The notes under the pieces: generated by a model | The model's input: the letters and a program-made list of their open reading frames with translations, nothing else | Database searches by the model: none | Told to the model about the DNA's origin: nothing | Assembly (NCBI GenBank): GCA_947474455.1 | Contig: CANJIL010000029.1 | Location: 1 to 36,502 of the forward strand | Length of the DNA stretch: 36,502 bases | Reading direction: 5' to 3' | Origin: Hyphomonadaceae bacterium | Lineage (GTDB): Bacteria; Pseudomonadota; Alphaproteobacteria; Caulobacterales; Hyphomonadaceae | Shown here: one piece after another, positions 8,583-16,204 of the stretch | Layout of the letters: every line of letters starts with the position of its first letter | Numbering within the stretch: position 1 is the stretch's first letter | Position numbers and translations under genes: made by a program

Positions 8583-9581
8583 TCAGAATTTCGGCAGAGA
8601 GATGTGGCGCAGGTCGCGCCGGATACGCAGGCGCGCCGCCACAGCTGTGCAATAACTGACCATGGCGATCACCAGTGCAACACCCGAAGCCGCCGACAGG
8701 ATGACGGCCGGCGCCTGTACCCGCTCAATCCGCGTGAGATCGTATCCAAGCGAAACAGCGAACACCGCGCCCATCCCGCCGATCAGCACCGGCGCGATCA
8801 CCAGCCCGTTCCGGTCCATCTCGACGATCCAGTCGATGCCAGGCGCAAACGGCCGCAACAGCGGGTTCGATCTCGCCCGCGCCCGCGTCAGCAGCCGCAT
8901 CGACCGCCGGTCGCCCGGCGACAGCCTCAGCGCCTCGAGCGCCAGCTCATACGCCTCCAGATTCTGCCTTCGCGCCAATGCGCACTCCGCCAGGACCTGG
9001 AAAGCCTCAGGCCGCGTCGGATCAAGCTGCATCGCCCTCTGCGCCAGCGAAGCGGCCGCCTCATAGTTCCACTCCCTGAGGCGCATGCAAGCAACATTGA
9101 TCAGCTCCTGCGGCTCGCTTGCGAACCGCTCGGCATCGTCGATCACATCCCGCACGCCGACCAGGTGATCGAGCTGGCCCCGCCCTTTGGCCTTACGATA
9201 CTGGTTGGAGTTGAGGCGGGCGATGGCCAGATTGAAGATCAAATCGGAATCCTGCGGGCTCTCGGCTGCCGCATCCTCCGCCAGTTCGAGCTGCTCGTCG
9301 CGCGCAGCGAAGCCTTTGCCCGCCTGCTGAAGCGCATAGGTCAGAATCGAGCGCACCAGCGGATCATTAGGATCCTGCTTCGCCGCCGAGCGGGCGATTT
9401 CCAGTCCCCGCTTCTTGTCCTTCTCCCTGAACCGGCAATGCGCAAGCAGCGCAAGCGCGCGGGCGTCATTGGCGTTGCTCGCCAACATGTTACGCAGCCG
9501 CACTTCGGCCCCGCGGATATTGCCTGCCTCGATCAGCGCGCGTGCAGCGCACTCATGTGCGGCGCGCTCGAAGGCGTCCAT
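8583..9581 (-). CDS. TPR-repeat membrane protein, partner of the upstream AAA+ ATPase
   Basis: A 332-aa protein. Residues 1 to about 245 are helical tetratricopeptide-like repeats (for example NDARALALLAHCRFREKDK, NDPLVRSILTYALQQAGKG, TRPEAFQVLAECALARRQ, EAYELALEALRLSPGD). The C-terminus carries two hydrophobic segments (around VLIGGMGAVFAVSL and VILSAASGVALVIAMVSY) that should anchor it in the inner membrane with the TPR part cytoplasmic. I chose ATG 9581 rather than GTG 9587 because GGAGG lies 8 bases upstream of the ATG. That ribosome site overlaps the stop codon of the AAA+ gene, implying translational coupling. Function is not known; a scaffold or substrate adaptor for the ATPase is a reasonable inference. 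Confidence 0.82.
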   Translation of the reverse strand: MDAFERAAHECAARALIEAGNIRGAEVRLRNMLASNANDARALALLAHCRFREKDKKRGLEIARSAAKQDPNDPLVRSILTYALQQAGKGFAARDEQLELAEDAAAESPQDSDLIFNLAIARLNSNQYRKAKGRGQLDHLVGVRDVIDDAERFASEPQELINVACMRLREWNYEAAASLAQRAMQLDPTRPEAFQVLAECALARRQNLEAYELALEALRLSPGDRRSMRLLTRARARSNPLLRPFAPGIDWIVEMDRNGLVIAPVLIGGMGAVFAVSLGYDLTRIERVQAPAVILSAASGVALVIAMVSYCTAVAARLRIRRDLRHISLPKF

Positions 9582-9593
9582 CGCCACACCCTC

Positions 9594-10919
9594 CTATTTC
9601 GCATGCTTGTCGAGAAATGCCGCGACATCGTCGTAGAGCCCGCCTTCGTTCGAGTACTTCGCGTAGTTGCGCGCCTGACTCAACCATTCCAGCGTCGTCG
9701 GCTTTCGCGACTTCGCGGCCTCCGCCAGGTGCTTCTGACGGATCGGCGCCACCTCGCCGGAGTCGAGACTTTCTTCGATCGCGAAGTCGCACGCCTCTTC
9801 CACCAGCCCCACGAGATCGGCGCCGGAAAATCCCGATGTCGATTGCGCGATCGGCTCGAGATTCACCGCCTCCTGCGGTCTGCCCTGCAGCGCAAGTTGC
9901 AGGATCGCCGTCCGCGCCTCGCGATCCGGCGGCGGCACGAACACCACGCGGTCAAACCGGCCGGGCCTGCGGAAGGCAGTGTCGATCGCCCAGGGCACGT
10001 TGGTCGCCGCCAGCACGAGGATGCCTTCATTGGTGGCATTTACGCCGTCGAGTTCGTTGAGGAAGGTCGAGACCAGACTGGCGCCATGATCGGCATGACC
10101 AAAGCGGCGACGCGCCGCCAGCGCCTCGATCTCATCGAAGAACAGCACGCAAGGCGTCGACGCGCGGGCGTTCTCGAATGCCGCCGCCAGCCGCTTCTCC
10201 GACTGGCCAATATACATGTCGAGCACCTGGGCGATCTCGATCGAGATGAACCCTGCGCCAACCTCGCCAGCCGTCGCGCGCGCCATCATCGTCTTGCCGC
10301 ATCCCGGCGGGCCATAAAGCAGCACACCACCGCCCGCCTTGCGCTTGAACCTCGAGAACAGCGAAGGATTGCGGAATGGCTGGATGATCTTGCGCGTGAT
10401 GTCTTTCTTCACGTCCTCCAGCCCGCCGACATCGGCGAACGTCTTGATCTCGCGTCCCGTCCGGTTCAGCGGCGCATCCGCCGCCGCGTCCGTCGTCGCA
10501 GCTCGCGGCCCGCGCAGGTTCACCACATTGCCGCCAACCGACGCCTGCTTCGGCGTCAAAGCCGCTTCGAGCTCCTCCTCACGCAATGACGGATCGACAG
10601 TCACGCCTGCGCGATAGGCTTCCGCCGCCTCGCCCGTGCGGCCGGCCGCCTGCAGGATCCGCGCGCGGGCGAGGCACAGCGCGGGCTCCGGACCGCCGAT
10701 CCAGCCGATCGCCGCCTGGATCTCGCCGTGATCCTCGAGAAACTGCGCCGCCATCAAGCGCGTGTCAGCGTCAAACGGTCCCGGCTCGACGCCCATGAGC
10801 CAACGCGCCGCCTCCTCGGGCTCGACCGCTTCGTCCGCCGCACGAATAACGGCCCGCAACAGGCCATTCTTGCCTGGCGCCAGGCTGGCTGCCTCGATCA
10901 GATCGCTGAGTTCGCTCAA
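9594..10919 (-). CDS. AAA+ ATPase with N-terminal TPR-like region
   Basis: A 441-aa protein. The N-terminal 150 residues look like degenerate TPR helices (ALCLARARILQAAGRTGEAAEAYRAG). The rest is a single classical AAA module: Walker A GPPGCGKT near residue 203, Walker B VLFFDEIEAL near 260, then a second-region-of-homology segment TAFRRPGRFDR with arginine-finger candidates. This places it with the FtsH/Vps4/proteasomal-ATPase-type clade of unfoldases rather than with Clp or MoxR. There is no metalloprotease HExxH and no transmembrane helix. Start: the frame has no ATG near the beginning; TTG 10919 has AGGGA 9 bases upstream and avoids overlap with fabI, so it is preferred. It is followed at 9581 by a coupled TPR membrane gene. 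Substrate unknown. Confidence 0.85.
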   Translation of the reverse strand: MSELSDLIEAASLAPGKNGLLRAVIRAADEAVEPEEAARWLMGVEPGPFDADTRLMAAQFLEDHGEIQAAIGWIGGPEPALCLARARILQAAGRTGEAAEAYRAGVTVDPSLREEELEAALTPKQASVGGNVVNLRGPRAATTDAAADAPLNRTGREIKTFADVGGLEDVKKDITRKIIQPFRNPSLFSRFKRKAGGGVLLYGPPGCGKTMMARATAGEVGAGFISIEIAQVLDMYIGQSEKRLAAAFENARASTPCVLFFDEIEALAARRRFGHADHGASLVSTFLNELDGVNATNEGILVLAATNVPWAIDTAFRRPGRFDRVVFVPPPDREARTAILQLALQGRPQEAVNLEPIAQSTSGFSGADLVGLVEEACDFAIEESLDSGEVAPIRQKHLAEAAKSRKPTTLEWLSQARNYAKYSNEGGLYDDVAAFLDKHAK

Positions 10920-11028
10920 CTTCCATCCCTTTTGCTCACGCGCTGATCTTAGGCGCGGCGTGCAGGGGAGCAATGCTTGACGCTCCGCGCGGCCTCCCCT
11001 AACCCGCGATCTCAGCAAGGAGCCTCCC

Positions 11029-11856
11029 ATGGCCGACTGGATCTTCCCCAAAGGCGACCTGATGAAGGGCAAGCGCGGCCTCATCATGGGCGTCGCAAAT
11101 GACAAATCGATCGCCTGGGGCATCGCCCAGCAGCTAGCCGCCCAGGGCGCCGACATCGCCTTCACCTATCAGGGCGAGGCGCTGGAGCGCCGCGTGCGCC
11201 CGCTGATCGAATCGATCGGCATGAACACGATGATCTCGGCCGACGTCACCAATGACGCTGAGATGGATGGGGCATTCGCCACGCTCAGGGAAAAATATGG
11301 AACGATCGACTTCCTCGTCCACGCCATTGCCTTCGCGGGCAAGGATGAGCTGCAGGGCTCGTTCGTCGCCAACACCACGCGTGAAGGCTTCCGCCGCGCG
11401 ATGGATATCTCGGTGTTCTCCTTCGTCGACGCCGCGCGCCGCGCCTCCGAAATCATGAATCCAGGCGGATCGATCATCTCGATGACCTATCTCGGCGCCG
11501 AGCGGGTCGTGCCGTCCTACAATGTGATGGGCGTCGCCAAGGCCGGCCTCGAAGCCGCCACGCGCTATGCCGCGCGCGATCTCGGTCAGAAGGGCATCCG
11601 CGTGAACGCGATTTCCGCCGGCCCGATGCGCACGCTCGCCATGGCCGGCATCAAGGGCGGCAAGACGCTGATGAACACCGGCCGCGACTGGTCGTTGCTG
11701 AAGGAAGATACGTCCATGGAGGGCGTGGCGGGCTGCGCGCTCTACCTGCTCTCGCCGCTCGGCCGTTCGATCACCGGCGAAGTCGTGCACGTGGATGCAG
11801 GCTTCCACATCGTGGGCGTGCCTGACCTTCAGGACGGCGGCGGCTCGGCAGCCTAG
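11029..11856 (+). CDS. fabI: Enoyl-ACP reductase FabI
   Basis: A 275-aa NADH-dependent enoyl-ACP reductase, the final step of each elongation round. Features seen: glycine-rich coenzyme site GVANDKSIAWGIAQQLA, HAIAFAGKDEL, and the catalytic Tyr-x6-Lys in SYNVMGVAKAGLEAA, followed by RVNAISAGPMRTLA. FabI is the triclosan/isoniazid-type target; nothing here suggests a resistant variant. Start: ATG 11029 after a run containing AAGGAG. It is divergent from the AAA+ gene with about 110 bases between the starts. It completes the fab block begun at fabA. Confidence 0.97.
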   Translation: MADWIFPKGDLMKGKRGLIMGVANDKSIAWGIAQQLAAQGADIAFTYQGEALERRVRPLIESIGMNTMISADVTNDAEMDGAFATLREKYGTIDFLVHAIAFAGKDELQGSFVANTTREGFRRAMDISVFSFVDAARRASEIMNPGGSIISMTYLGAERVVPSYNVMGVAKAGLEAATRYAARDLGQKGIRVNAISAGPMRTLAMAGIKGGKTLMNTGRDWSLLKEDTSMEGVAGCALYLLSPLGRSITGEVVHVDAGFHIVGVPDLQDGGGSAA

Positions 11857-11903
11857 CTGGCGGGTCCGTCATACTGCAATCGTCCAAACCGTCATTCCTG
11901 CCG

Positions 11904-11918
11904 ACGCCCGAAGGGCGT
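11904..11918. repeat. Short hairpin in REP-like intergenic sequence
   Basis: ACGCCC-GAA-GGGCGT is a perfect 6-bp inverted repeat 48 bases after the fabI stop. It lies in a stretch starting GTCATTCCTGCC and continuing GTGAGCCCAGG, which resembles the 'GTCATTCC.GC...' intergenic repeats scattered in many alphaproteobacterial genomes. There is no following T-run, so it is a weak terminator at best. Repeat status cannot be judged from one copy. Confidence 0.35.
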
Positions 11919-11952
11919 GAGCCCAGGCGCCGGGCTCCAGCCTCTGCTTTTC

Positions 11953-12219
11953 CTATTGCGGGGGCGACGGACTCGACCCCGGAACCATCGGCGCTGGTCC
12001 GCCCGGGCCCGCCGTCGGCGCCATGTGTTCTACAGCCTGGTGGCCCAGCGTGACCGAATCGAAATGCCGCACCAGCATCGCGACATAGGCTGCAATGGCC
12101 AGCACGATACTCGCGATGAGCACCCAGATCATTCCCTTGACATTCCGGCCCTGCTGCGCGCCGTGGGCGGAAATGTTCTTCGTGGTCGGTTGATCGGGGT
12201 CCGTCCAATCTTGCGGCAT
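11953..12219 (-). CDS. Small single-pass membrane protein
   Basis: An 88-aa protein with one transmembrane helix (KGMIWVLIASIVLAIAAYVAMLV, about residues 28-50), a polar N-terminus (MPQDWTDPDQPTTKN) and a Pro/Gly-rich C-terminus. It has an excellent ribosome-binding site: GGAGGAAC just before ATG 12219. The longer open frame to 12348 lacks any start with this quality. I do not recognise a family. It is convergent with fabI and on the same strand as udk, though about 85 bases downstream of it. Confidence 0.6.
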   Translation of the reverse strand: MPQDWTDPDQPTTKNISAHGAQQGRNVKGMIWVLIASIVLAIAAYVAMLVRHFDSVTLGHQAVEHMAPTAGPGGPAPMVPGSSPSPPQ

Positions 12220-12252
12220 CTCGGTTCCTCCCGCGGCGCGCAAGCGCCGATC

Positions 12253-12284
12253 GGAATGGAGCGCGTTGCTCCGCGGAGCGTTCC
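12253..12284 (-). terminator. Possible udk terminator hairpin
   Basis: About 20 bases past the udk stop lies a GC-rich self-complementary stretch that includes the perfect 12-bp palindrome GCTCCGCGGAGC at 12268-12279, flanked by GGAA/TTCC at the ends. It could fold as a hairpin, but there is no U-tract, so intrinsic termination is uncertain. Confidence 0.35.
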
Positions 12285-12305
12285 AGCGAGGACAGATCGC
12301 AAGGA

Positions 12306-12995
12306 TTAACCTTGAGACGCCACGCCCATCTTCTGCAACTGCATCCACACTGGCGCTACCAGCCGCTCGACCGAGTCCGCATCCGGCGGCGCATCAAGGT
12401 CCGCCGCCGCCTCGCAGGCGACCACGATATCGCAGATATGCCGCACTGGATCGATGAACCGCGTCTGCGCCGTCCGCACAAAACGCAGATACTGCCGGAT
12501 CACACTCTCCGCACTTCTGCCGCGCTCGGCCTCATCCCGCCTAATTCGCCGGATGAGCCGCAGATCCGCCGGCGCATCCACAAACACAGTCAGGTCAAAC
12601 AACGGCTTGAATCCCGCGTCTGACAGCACATGGATCCCCTCGACGATCACCACGTCCCTCGCCTCAATACGCCGGACGGCCCCCGCTTTCCGGTCATGAA
12701 CCGAGAAATCATAAACCGGCTGCTCAATGCTTTCCCCACGCTTCAAGGCTTCGATGTCGCGGCGCAGATGCGCCATGTCCTTGTTCGCCGGATCGTCGAA
12801 ATTGAACGTGCGCTCAAGCTGCGCATGCTCCATCGTCAGCGCCGCGGGTCCGTAATGGGCGCGACCGAAATAATAATGGTCCTCTGTCAGAAGCTGGCAA
12901 GTCTGCGGGCCAAGCCTCGCGTGCAGCGCCCGCGCCAGCGTCGTCTTGCCCGAGCCCGAACCGCCCGTGACCGCGATCATGAACGACGCGGCCAT
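12306..12995 (-). CDS. udk: Uridine kinase
   Basis: A 229-aa P-loop kinase that phosphorylates uridine/cytidine in pyrimidine salvage. Walker A GGSGSGKTTLA is at residues 11-21. The family segments TEDHYYFGR, FNFDDPANKDM, EQPVYDFSVHDRK and VVIVEGIHVLSD are all present, and RRIRRDEAERGRS is a lid-like Arg cluster. Start: ATG 12995, preceded by GAGG; a TTG at 13004 overlaps the rbfA stop but gives no better signal. It follows rbfA by 5 bases on the same strand, so the two are probably co-transcribed and coupled. Pairing of rbfA with udk instead of truB is unusual. Confidence 0.93.
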   Translation of the reverse strand: MAASFMIAVTGGSGSGKTTLARALHARLGPQTCQLLTEDHYYFGRAHYGPAALTMEHAQLERTFNFDDPANKDMAHLRRDIEALKRGESIEQPVYDFSVHDRKAGAVRRIEARDVVIVEGIHVLSDAGFKPLFDLTVFVDAPADLRLIRRIRRDEAERGRSAESVIRQYLRFVRTAQTRFIDPVRHICDIVVACEAAADLDAPPDADSVERLVAPVWMQLQKMGVASQG

Positions 12996-13000
12996 GCGCC

Positions 13001-13384
13001 TCAATCCTTGTCCCGCGCGGCCAGATCACGCCGAACCCGTTCAGACGACAGCAGTTCTTCAATCCGCCGCGCTTCGTCGTAACTGTCGTCTGCAATGAAG
13101 CGCAGGATGGGCGTGTAGCGCATATCGATTTCGCGGCTCAGCCGGCCACGCAGGAAGCCTGCCGCACGGTTCAACGCGGCGACGGTCTTCGCCATCTCCT
13201 CCCCGCCCAGCGGCGCACAGAAGGCCGTGGCGTTCTTGAGGTCCGGCGAGATACGCACTTCCGTGACGGTAATCGATTTCCCGTACAGGTCGGGGTCGCC
13301 GAACTCCTCCCGCGCGAAGATGTCCATGAGCGCATGCCGGATCAGCTCTCCGGCGCGCAATTGTCTCTGGGTGGGCGGTTTCAT
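13001..13384 (-). CDS. rbfA: Ribosome-binding factor A
   Basis: A 127-aa protein with the family's KH-like fold. It starts PPTQRQLRAGELIRHALMDIF and contains VTEVRISPDLKNATAFCAPLGG, GFLRGRLSREIDMRYTPILRFIADDSYDEARRIEELL, all characteristic of RbfA. It helps mature the 30S subunit and processes the 16S rRNA 5' end. In most proteobacteria rbfA directly follows infB; here infB lies about 4 kb away and ends towards this gene, with other genes between. Start: ATG 13384. Confidence 0.95.
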   Translation of the reverse strand: MKPPTQRQLRAGELIRHALMDIFAREEFGDPDLYGKSITVTEVRISPDLKNATAFCAPLGGEEMAKTVAALNRAAGFLRGRLSREIDMRYTPILRFIADDSYDEARRIEELLSSERVRRDLAARDKD

Positions 13385-13517
13385 CGAACTTTCAAATGCC
13401 TGCCGCGGCCCGGTGTCAAGCGTGACACCGCTGAAGGTGATGTCGTTTTTCCGGCCGCACGCCCTGCCCCAGCCCCTAGCTTGAGGCTACACAAACGAAA
13501 CGTCACATGGGCCCCAG

Positions 13518-14582
13518 ATGCTGAACCGCCTGCCCGACCACGACAAGCTCTACGAACACATCCAGCGCCGCGATCCCGAGCTGGACGGGGTTATCTATGT
13601 CGGGGTGAAGACCACCGGTATCTTCTGCCGTCCGGTCTGTCCGGCCCGCACGCCGCTCTCGAAGAACATCACCTTCTTTGGCTCGCCCGACGAGGCGCTC
13701 GCCGCCGGCCTTCGCCCGTGCAAGCGCTGCCGCCCGCTGGACGACCCCAACGCCCCGGGCGTCGTGATCGACAAGCTATTGCGACTGGTCGAGGAAGATC
13801 CCTCGCGCCGCTGGAGCGAGGACGATCTGCGTGACCTCGGCATCGAACCGGCAACGGCCCGCCGCCAGTTCCAGAAGCGCTTCGACATGAGCTTTTCGCA
13901 GTACGCTCGCGCCCGCCGCCTCGGCAACGCCTTCAACACTATCAGGAAGGGGGACGCCGTGATCGAAGCCCAGCTCGATGCCGGCTTTGAATCCGGCAGC
14001 GGCTTTCGCGAAGCGTTCGCGCGCACCTTCGGCGACGCGCCCAACAAATCGCGCAAGGCGCTGACCTTCGCCATGGACTGGATCGACACGCCGCTTGGGC
14101 CCATGCTCGCCATCGCCGACGACACACACCTTCACATGCTGGAGTTCGTCGAGCGTAAGAAACTGCAGGATCACGTCGATCGCTATCGTAAGCAGTTCAA
14201 CGCCACGGTCCTGCCGGGCGAGACAAAGGCCCTGAGGCTGATCAAGCAGGAACTGGCAGACTATTTCGCCGGCACGACCCTGACTTTCAAATCAAGGATC
14301 GCCGGCGCCGGAACCGAGTTCCAGAATGAGGTATGGGACGAACTCCGCCGCGTGCCGCCCGGCGTCACGCGTTCCTATCAGGAAATGGCGATGCGCATAG
14401 GACGCCCCACCGCCGTGCGCGCCGTCGCCAATGCCAACCGGCTGAACCGCTGCGCCATCATCCTGCCCTGCCATCGCGTCATCGGCGCGGATGGTACGCT
14501 CACCGGCTATGCCGGCGGCCTGTGGCGCAAACAGTGGCTGCTGGATCACGAGCGGCGCCATACAGGCCAGACGCTTCTGTAG
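13518..14582 (+). CDS. ada: Bifunctional Ada: AraC-type regulator and O6-methylguanine-DNA methyltransferase
   Basis: A 354-aa protein with three parts. N-terminal zinc/methyl-phosphotriester domain: Cys ligands in GIFCRPVCPAR (about residues 37 and 41) and PCKRC (about 68-72). An AraC-like HTH follows (LRDLGIEPATARRQFQKRFDMSFSQYARARRL). The C-terminal MGMT has the acceptor Cys in ILPCHRVIG near 317. It repairs methylated phosphotriesters and O6-methylguanine and, when methylated, activates transcription of alkylation-response genes. Start: ATG 13518; the gene is preceded by a 133-base gap whose regulatory content I could not resolve. It is convergent with the RHH gene. Confidence 0.96.
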   Translation: MLNRLPDHDKLYEHIQRRDPELDGVIYVGVKTTGIFCRPVCPARTPLSKNITFFGSPDEALAAGLRPCKRCRPLDDPNAPGVVIDKLLRLVEEDPSRRWSEDDLRDLGIEPATARRQFQKRFDMSFSQYARARRLGNAFNTIRKGDAVIEAQLDAGFESGSGFREAFARTFGDAPNKSRKALTFAMDWIDTPLGPMLAIADDTHLHMLEFVERKKLQDHVDRYRKQFNATVLPGETKALRLIKQELADYFAGTTLTFKSRIAGAGTEFQNEVWDELRRVPPGVTRSYQEMAMRIGRPTAVRAVANANRLNRCAIILPCHRVIGADGTLTGYAGGLWRKQWLLDHERRHTGQTLL

Positions 14583-14583
14583 A

Positions 14584-14757
14584 TTACTTCGCGCCTTCAT
14601 CCTTCACGCTGACCCCGCGCTTCTTAAGCGCTTCGCGCAGCAGGAACTCGATCTCGGCATTCACCGAGCGGAGTTCCTGTGCAGCCAGACGCTCGATCGC
14701 GGCATGGAGCGCCGGATCGAGCCTGAGGGCGAAGGATTTTTTGCCGGGTGACGCCAT
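14584..14757 (-). CDS. 57-aa Arc/MetJ-type ribbon-helix-helix protein
   Basis: A short gene reading MASPGKKSFALRLDPALH, then a helix-rich segment (AAIERLAAQELRSVNAEIEFLLREALKKRG) and ending VSVKDEGAK. The pattern of one beta strand (KKSFALRLDP) followed by two amphipathic helices, with 'RSVNAEIEFLLREAL', is the hallmark of Arc-like RHH DNA-binding proteins. It has no toxin partner beside it, so it is not an obvious antitoxin. It lies 12 bases after the SPFH gene on the same strand, so is almost certainly co-transcribed and a candidate autorepressor acting on the palindrome at 15699-15726. ATG 14757. Confidence 0.85.
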   Translation of the reverse strand: MASPGKKSFALRLDPALHAAIERLAAQELRSVNAEIEFLLREALKKRGVSVKDEGAK

Positions 14758-14769
14758 CGGCCCGCTCTA

Positions 14770-15681
14770 TCAGTACAGTGAACCTGCATTGACCACCGGC
14801 GTCGTCTCGCGGTCGGCGCACAGCACCACCAGCAGGTTCGACACCATCGCCGCCTTGCGTTCGTCGTCGAGCGTGACGATGTCCCGTTCGGACAGTTGCT
14901 GCAGGGCGCTTTCCACCATCGACACAGCGCCGGTAACGATCTTGGCCCGCGCCTCGAGAACTGCCTCGGCCTGCTGCCTGCGCAGCATGGAGGAGGCGCT
15001 TTCCGGCGCATAGGCCAGGTGAGAAATCCGCGCTTCGTCGATCGTGACGCCCGCCACCGACACACGCTCATTGAGCTTCTCGCGCAGCATCTCACCGACC
15101 TTGTCCGCATCGGCCCGCAGGGTGGGCTCGGCTTCCTCGCCATGGTCGTAGGCGAAGTGCGAAGTGATCTCGCGCAGGGCCGTCTCGATCTGGATGTTCA
15201 CGAACGTCTCGTAATTGTCCACGTCGAACATGGCCTGCGCCGTGTCGACCACACGCCAGACCACGACGGCCGCGATCTCGATCGGGTTGCCCTTCTTGTC
15301 GTTCACCTTCAGCGTCTGCGAAGTCACGTTGCGCACGCGCAGCGAGATCTTCTTGCGCGAGTACCATGGCACAACCCAGCGCAGGCCCGGCTTCTTGTCC
15401 GTGCCCTTGTAGTTTCCGAACAGGGTGATTGCGCAGCTTTCATTCTGCTGCAGTGAATAGAGGCCGCACAGAATCAGGATGGCGACCAAGGCGACCGCCA
15501 CTGCGCCAATTATTGGCAGCACGGCTGAAAGGTCGTCGGCCTGGGTTTCGGCGAGCACGATGCCGCGGATCACCAGCCAGCCCGCGGCGATGAAGCCCAC
15601 CAACGCGAACACCAGAAGAACGCCGCCGCTGCCCGTGCTCGCTGCTTTCTCGATTGTCTTCTTGTGACTGATGACCGTCAT
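14770..15681 (-). CDS. SPFH/band 7 membrane protein
   Basis: A 303-aa protein with two N-terminal transmembrane helices (GVLLVFALVGFIAAGWLVI; AVLPIIGAVAVALVAILILCGLY). An SPFH domain follows, recognisable by LFGNYKGTDKKPGLRWVVPWYSRKKISLRVRN, VNDKKGNPIEIAAVVVWRVVDTAQAMFDVDNYETFV and REKLNERVSVAGVTIDEARISHLAYAPE. SPFH (stomatin/prohibitin/flotillin) proteins assemble oligomeric membrane platforms that organise lipids and proteases. The C-terminus includes a helical segment (VSMVESALQQLSERDIVTLDDERKAAMVSNLLVVLC). It is followed by an RHH gene and faces a divergent membrane-protein gene across a perfect palindrome. GGAG precedes ATG 15681. Exact role unknown. Confidence 0.9.
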   Translation of the reverse strand: MTVISHKKTIEKAASTGSGGVLLVFALVGFIAAGWLVIRGIVLAETQADDLSAVLPIIGAVAVALVAILILCGLYSLQQNESCAITLFGNYKGTDKKPGLRWVVPWYSRKKISLRVRNVTSQTLKVNDKKGNPIEIAAVVVWRVVDTAQAMFDVDNYETFVNIQIETALREITSHFAYDHGEEAEPTLRADADKVGEMLREKLNERVSVAGVTIDEARISHLAYAPESASSMLRRQQAEAVLEARAKIVTGAVSMVESALQQLSERDIVTLDDERKAAMVSNLLVVLCADRETTPVVNAGSLY

Positions 15682-15698
15682 TTGCGATCTCCGCGTCC

Positions 15699-15726
15699 AA
15701 TATCAAAGTGATATCACTTTGATATT
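15699..15726. promoter_or_regulatory. Perfect 28-bp palindrome, probable operator
   Basis: Positions 15699-15726 read the same on both strands, with half-site AATATCAAAGTGAT and its reverse complement. The palindrome sits 17 bases upstream of the SPFH ATG (minus strand) and 53 bases before the divergent membrane-protein ATG (15780). Sequence and symmetry show a dimer-of-dimers-type operator; the identity of the binding protein is inference. The nearby RHH protein is the natural candidate. AT-rich base composition contrasts with the surrounding GC-rich DNA. Confidence 0.8.
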
Positions 15727-15779
15727 TCCTGCGTGCGGAGTCGAGCACATTGTTGGATGTTGGACGCAGGAACCGGACA

Positions 15780-16073
15780 ATGAACACGGCGCTGATGCTT
15801 TGGCTGGTGTGCGCGGCCGCCGTGAGCGCCCTCATGATACTTGGCGCGGTCGTCGTGACGCGAAGCCTGGAGGCCGGCCGCTCCATCGGCAAAGTCGAGG
15901 TCACCGCCCTCGTGAAGGTTTTCGGGGAGAAGTTTGAGGCGTCGAAAGCCGAAGCCGGCGCAGACCTCCGGACCAACAGGCAGAAGAAGCAGACCAAGAC
16001 CCTGCTGGGCATCATCGGCTTGATCGGCGCTGTCGTACTGGTCGTCTCGGCTAGCGATGGCTTCGGCAAGTAA
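15780..16073 (+). CDS. Two-helix membrane protein
   Basis: A 97-aa protein with a transmembrane segment at each end: MNTALMLWLVCAAAVSALMILGAVVV (residues 1-26) and TLLGIIGLIGAVVLVVSAS (near 74-92). Between them lies a charged, Lys-rich linker (VTALVKVFGEKFEASKAEAGADLRTNRQKKQTK). Both ends would lie on one side and the linker on the other. I chose ATG 15780, which has AGGAA 8-9 bases upstream; ATG 15750 is in frame but lacks that signal and adds a non-membrane lead. It is divergent from the SPFH gene and probably controlled by the palindrome between them. I do not recognise a family. Confidence 0.72.
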   Translation: MNTALMLWLVCAAAVSALMILGAVVVTRSLEAGRSIGKVEVTALVKVFGEKFEASKAEAGADLRTNRQKKQTKTLLGIIGLIGAVVLVVSASDGFGK

Positions 16074-16204
16074 GAAGCGTCAGCCAGCTCCCGACTTACA
16101 GCGAACTTCAGGACGCGTTGGTCAACTCGCGCGATAGCGATTTGTTTCGCAGCATTCCGAATTTCATCCGCGGCCACGATTGCCGCCGCGGACGGCAGCC
16201 GCCG

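Noticed and set aside
8604-10589. 661-codon plus-strand open frame
   Set aside because: It is antisense to the AAA+ and TPR genes; long antisense frames are common in GC-rich DNA and the protein is Arg/His-rich with no motif.
14584-15681. Toxin-antitoxin system
   Set aside because: The RHH protein resembles antitoxins but the neighbouring gene is an SPFH membrane protein, not a toxin.
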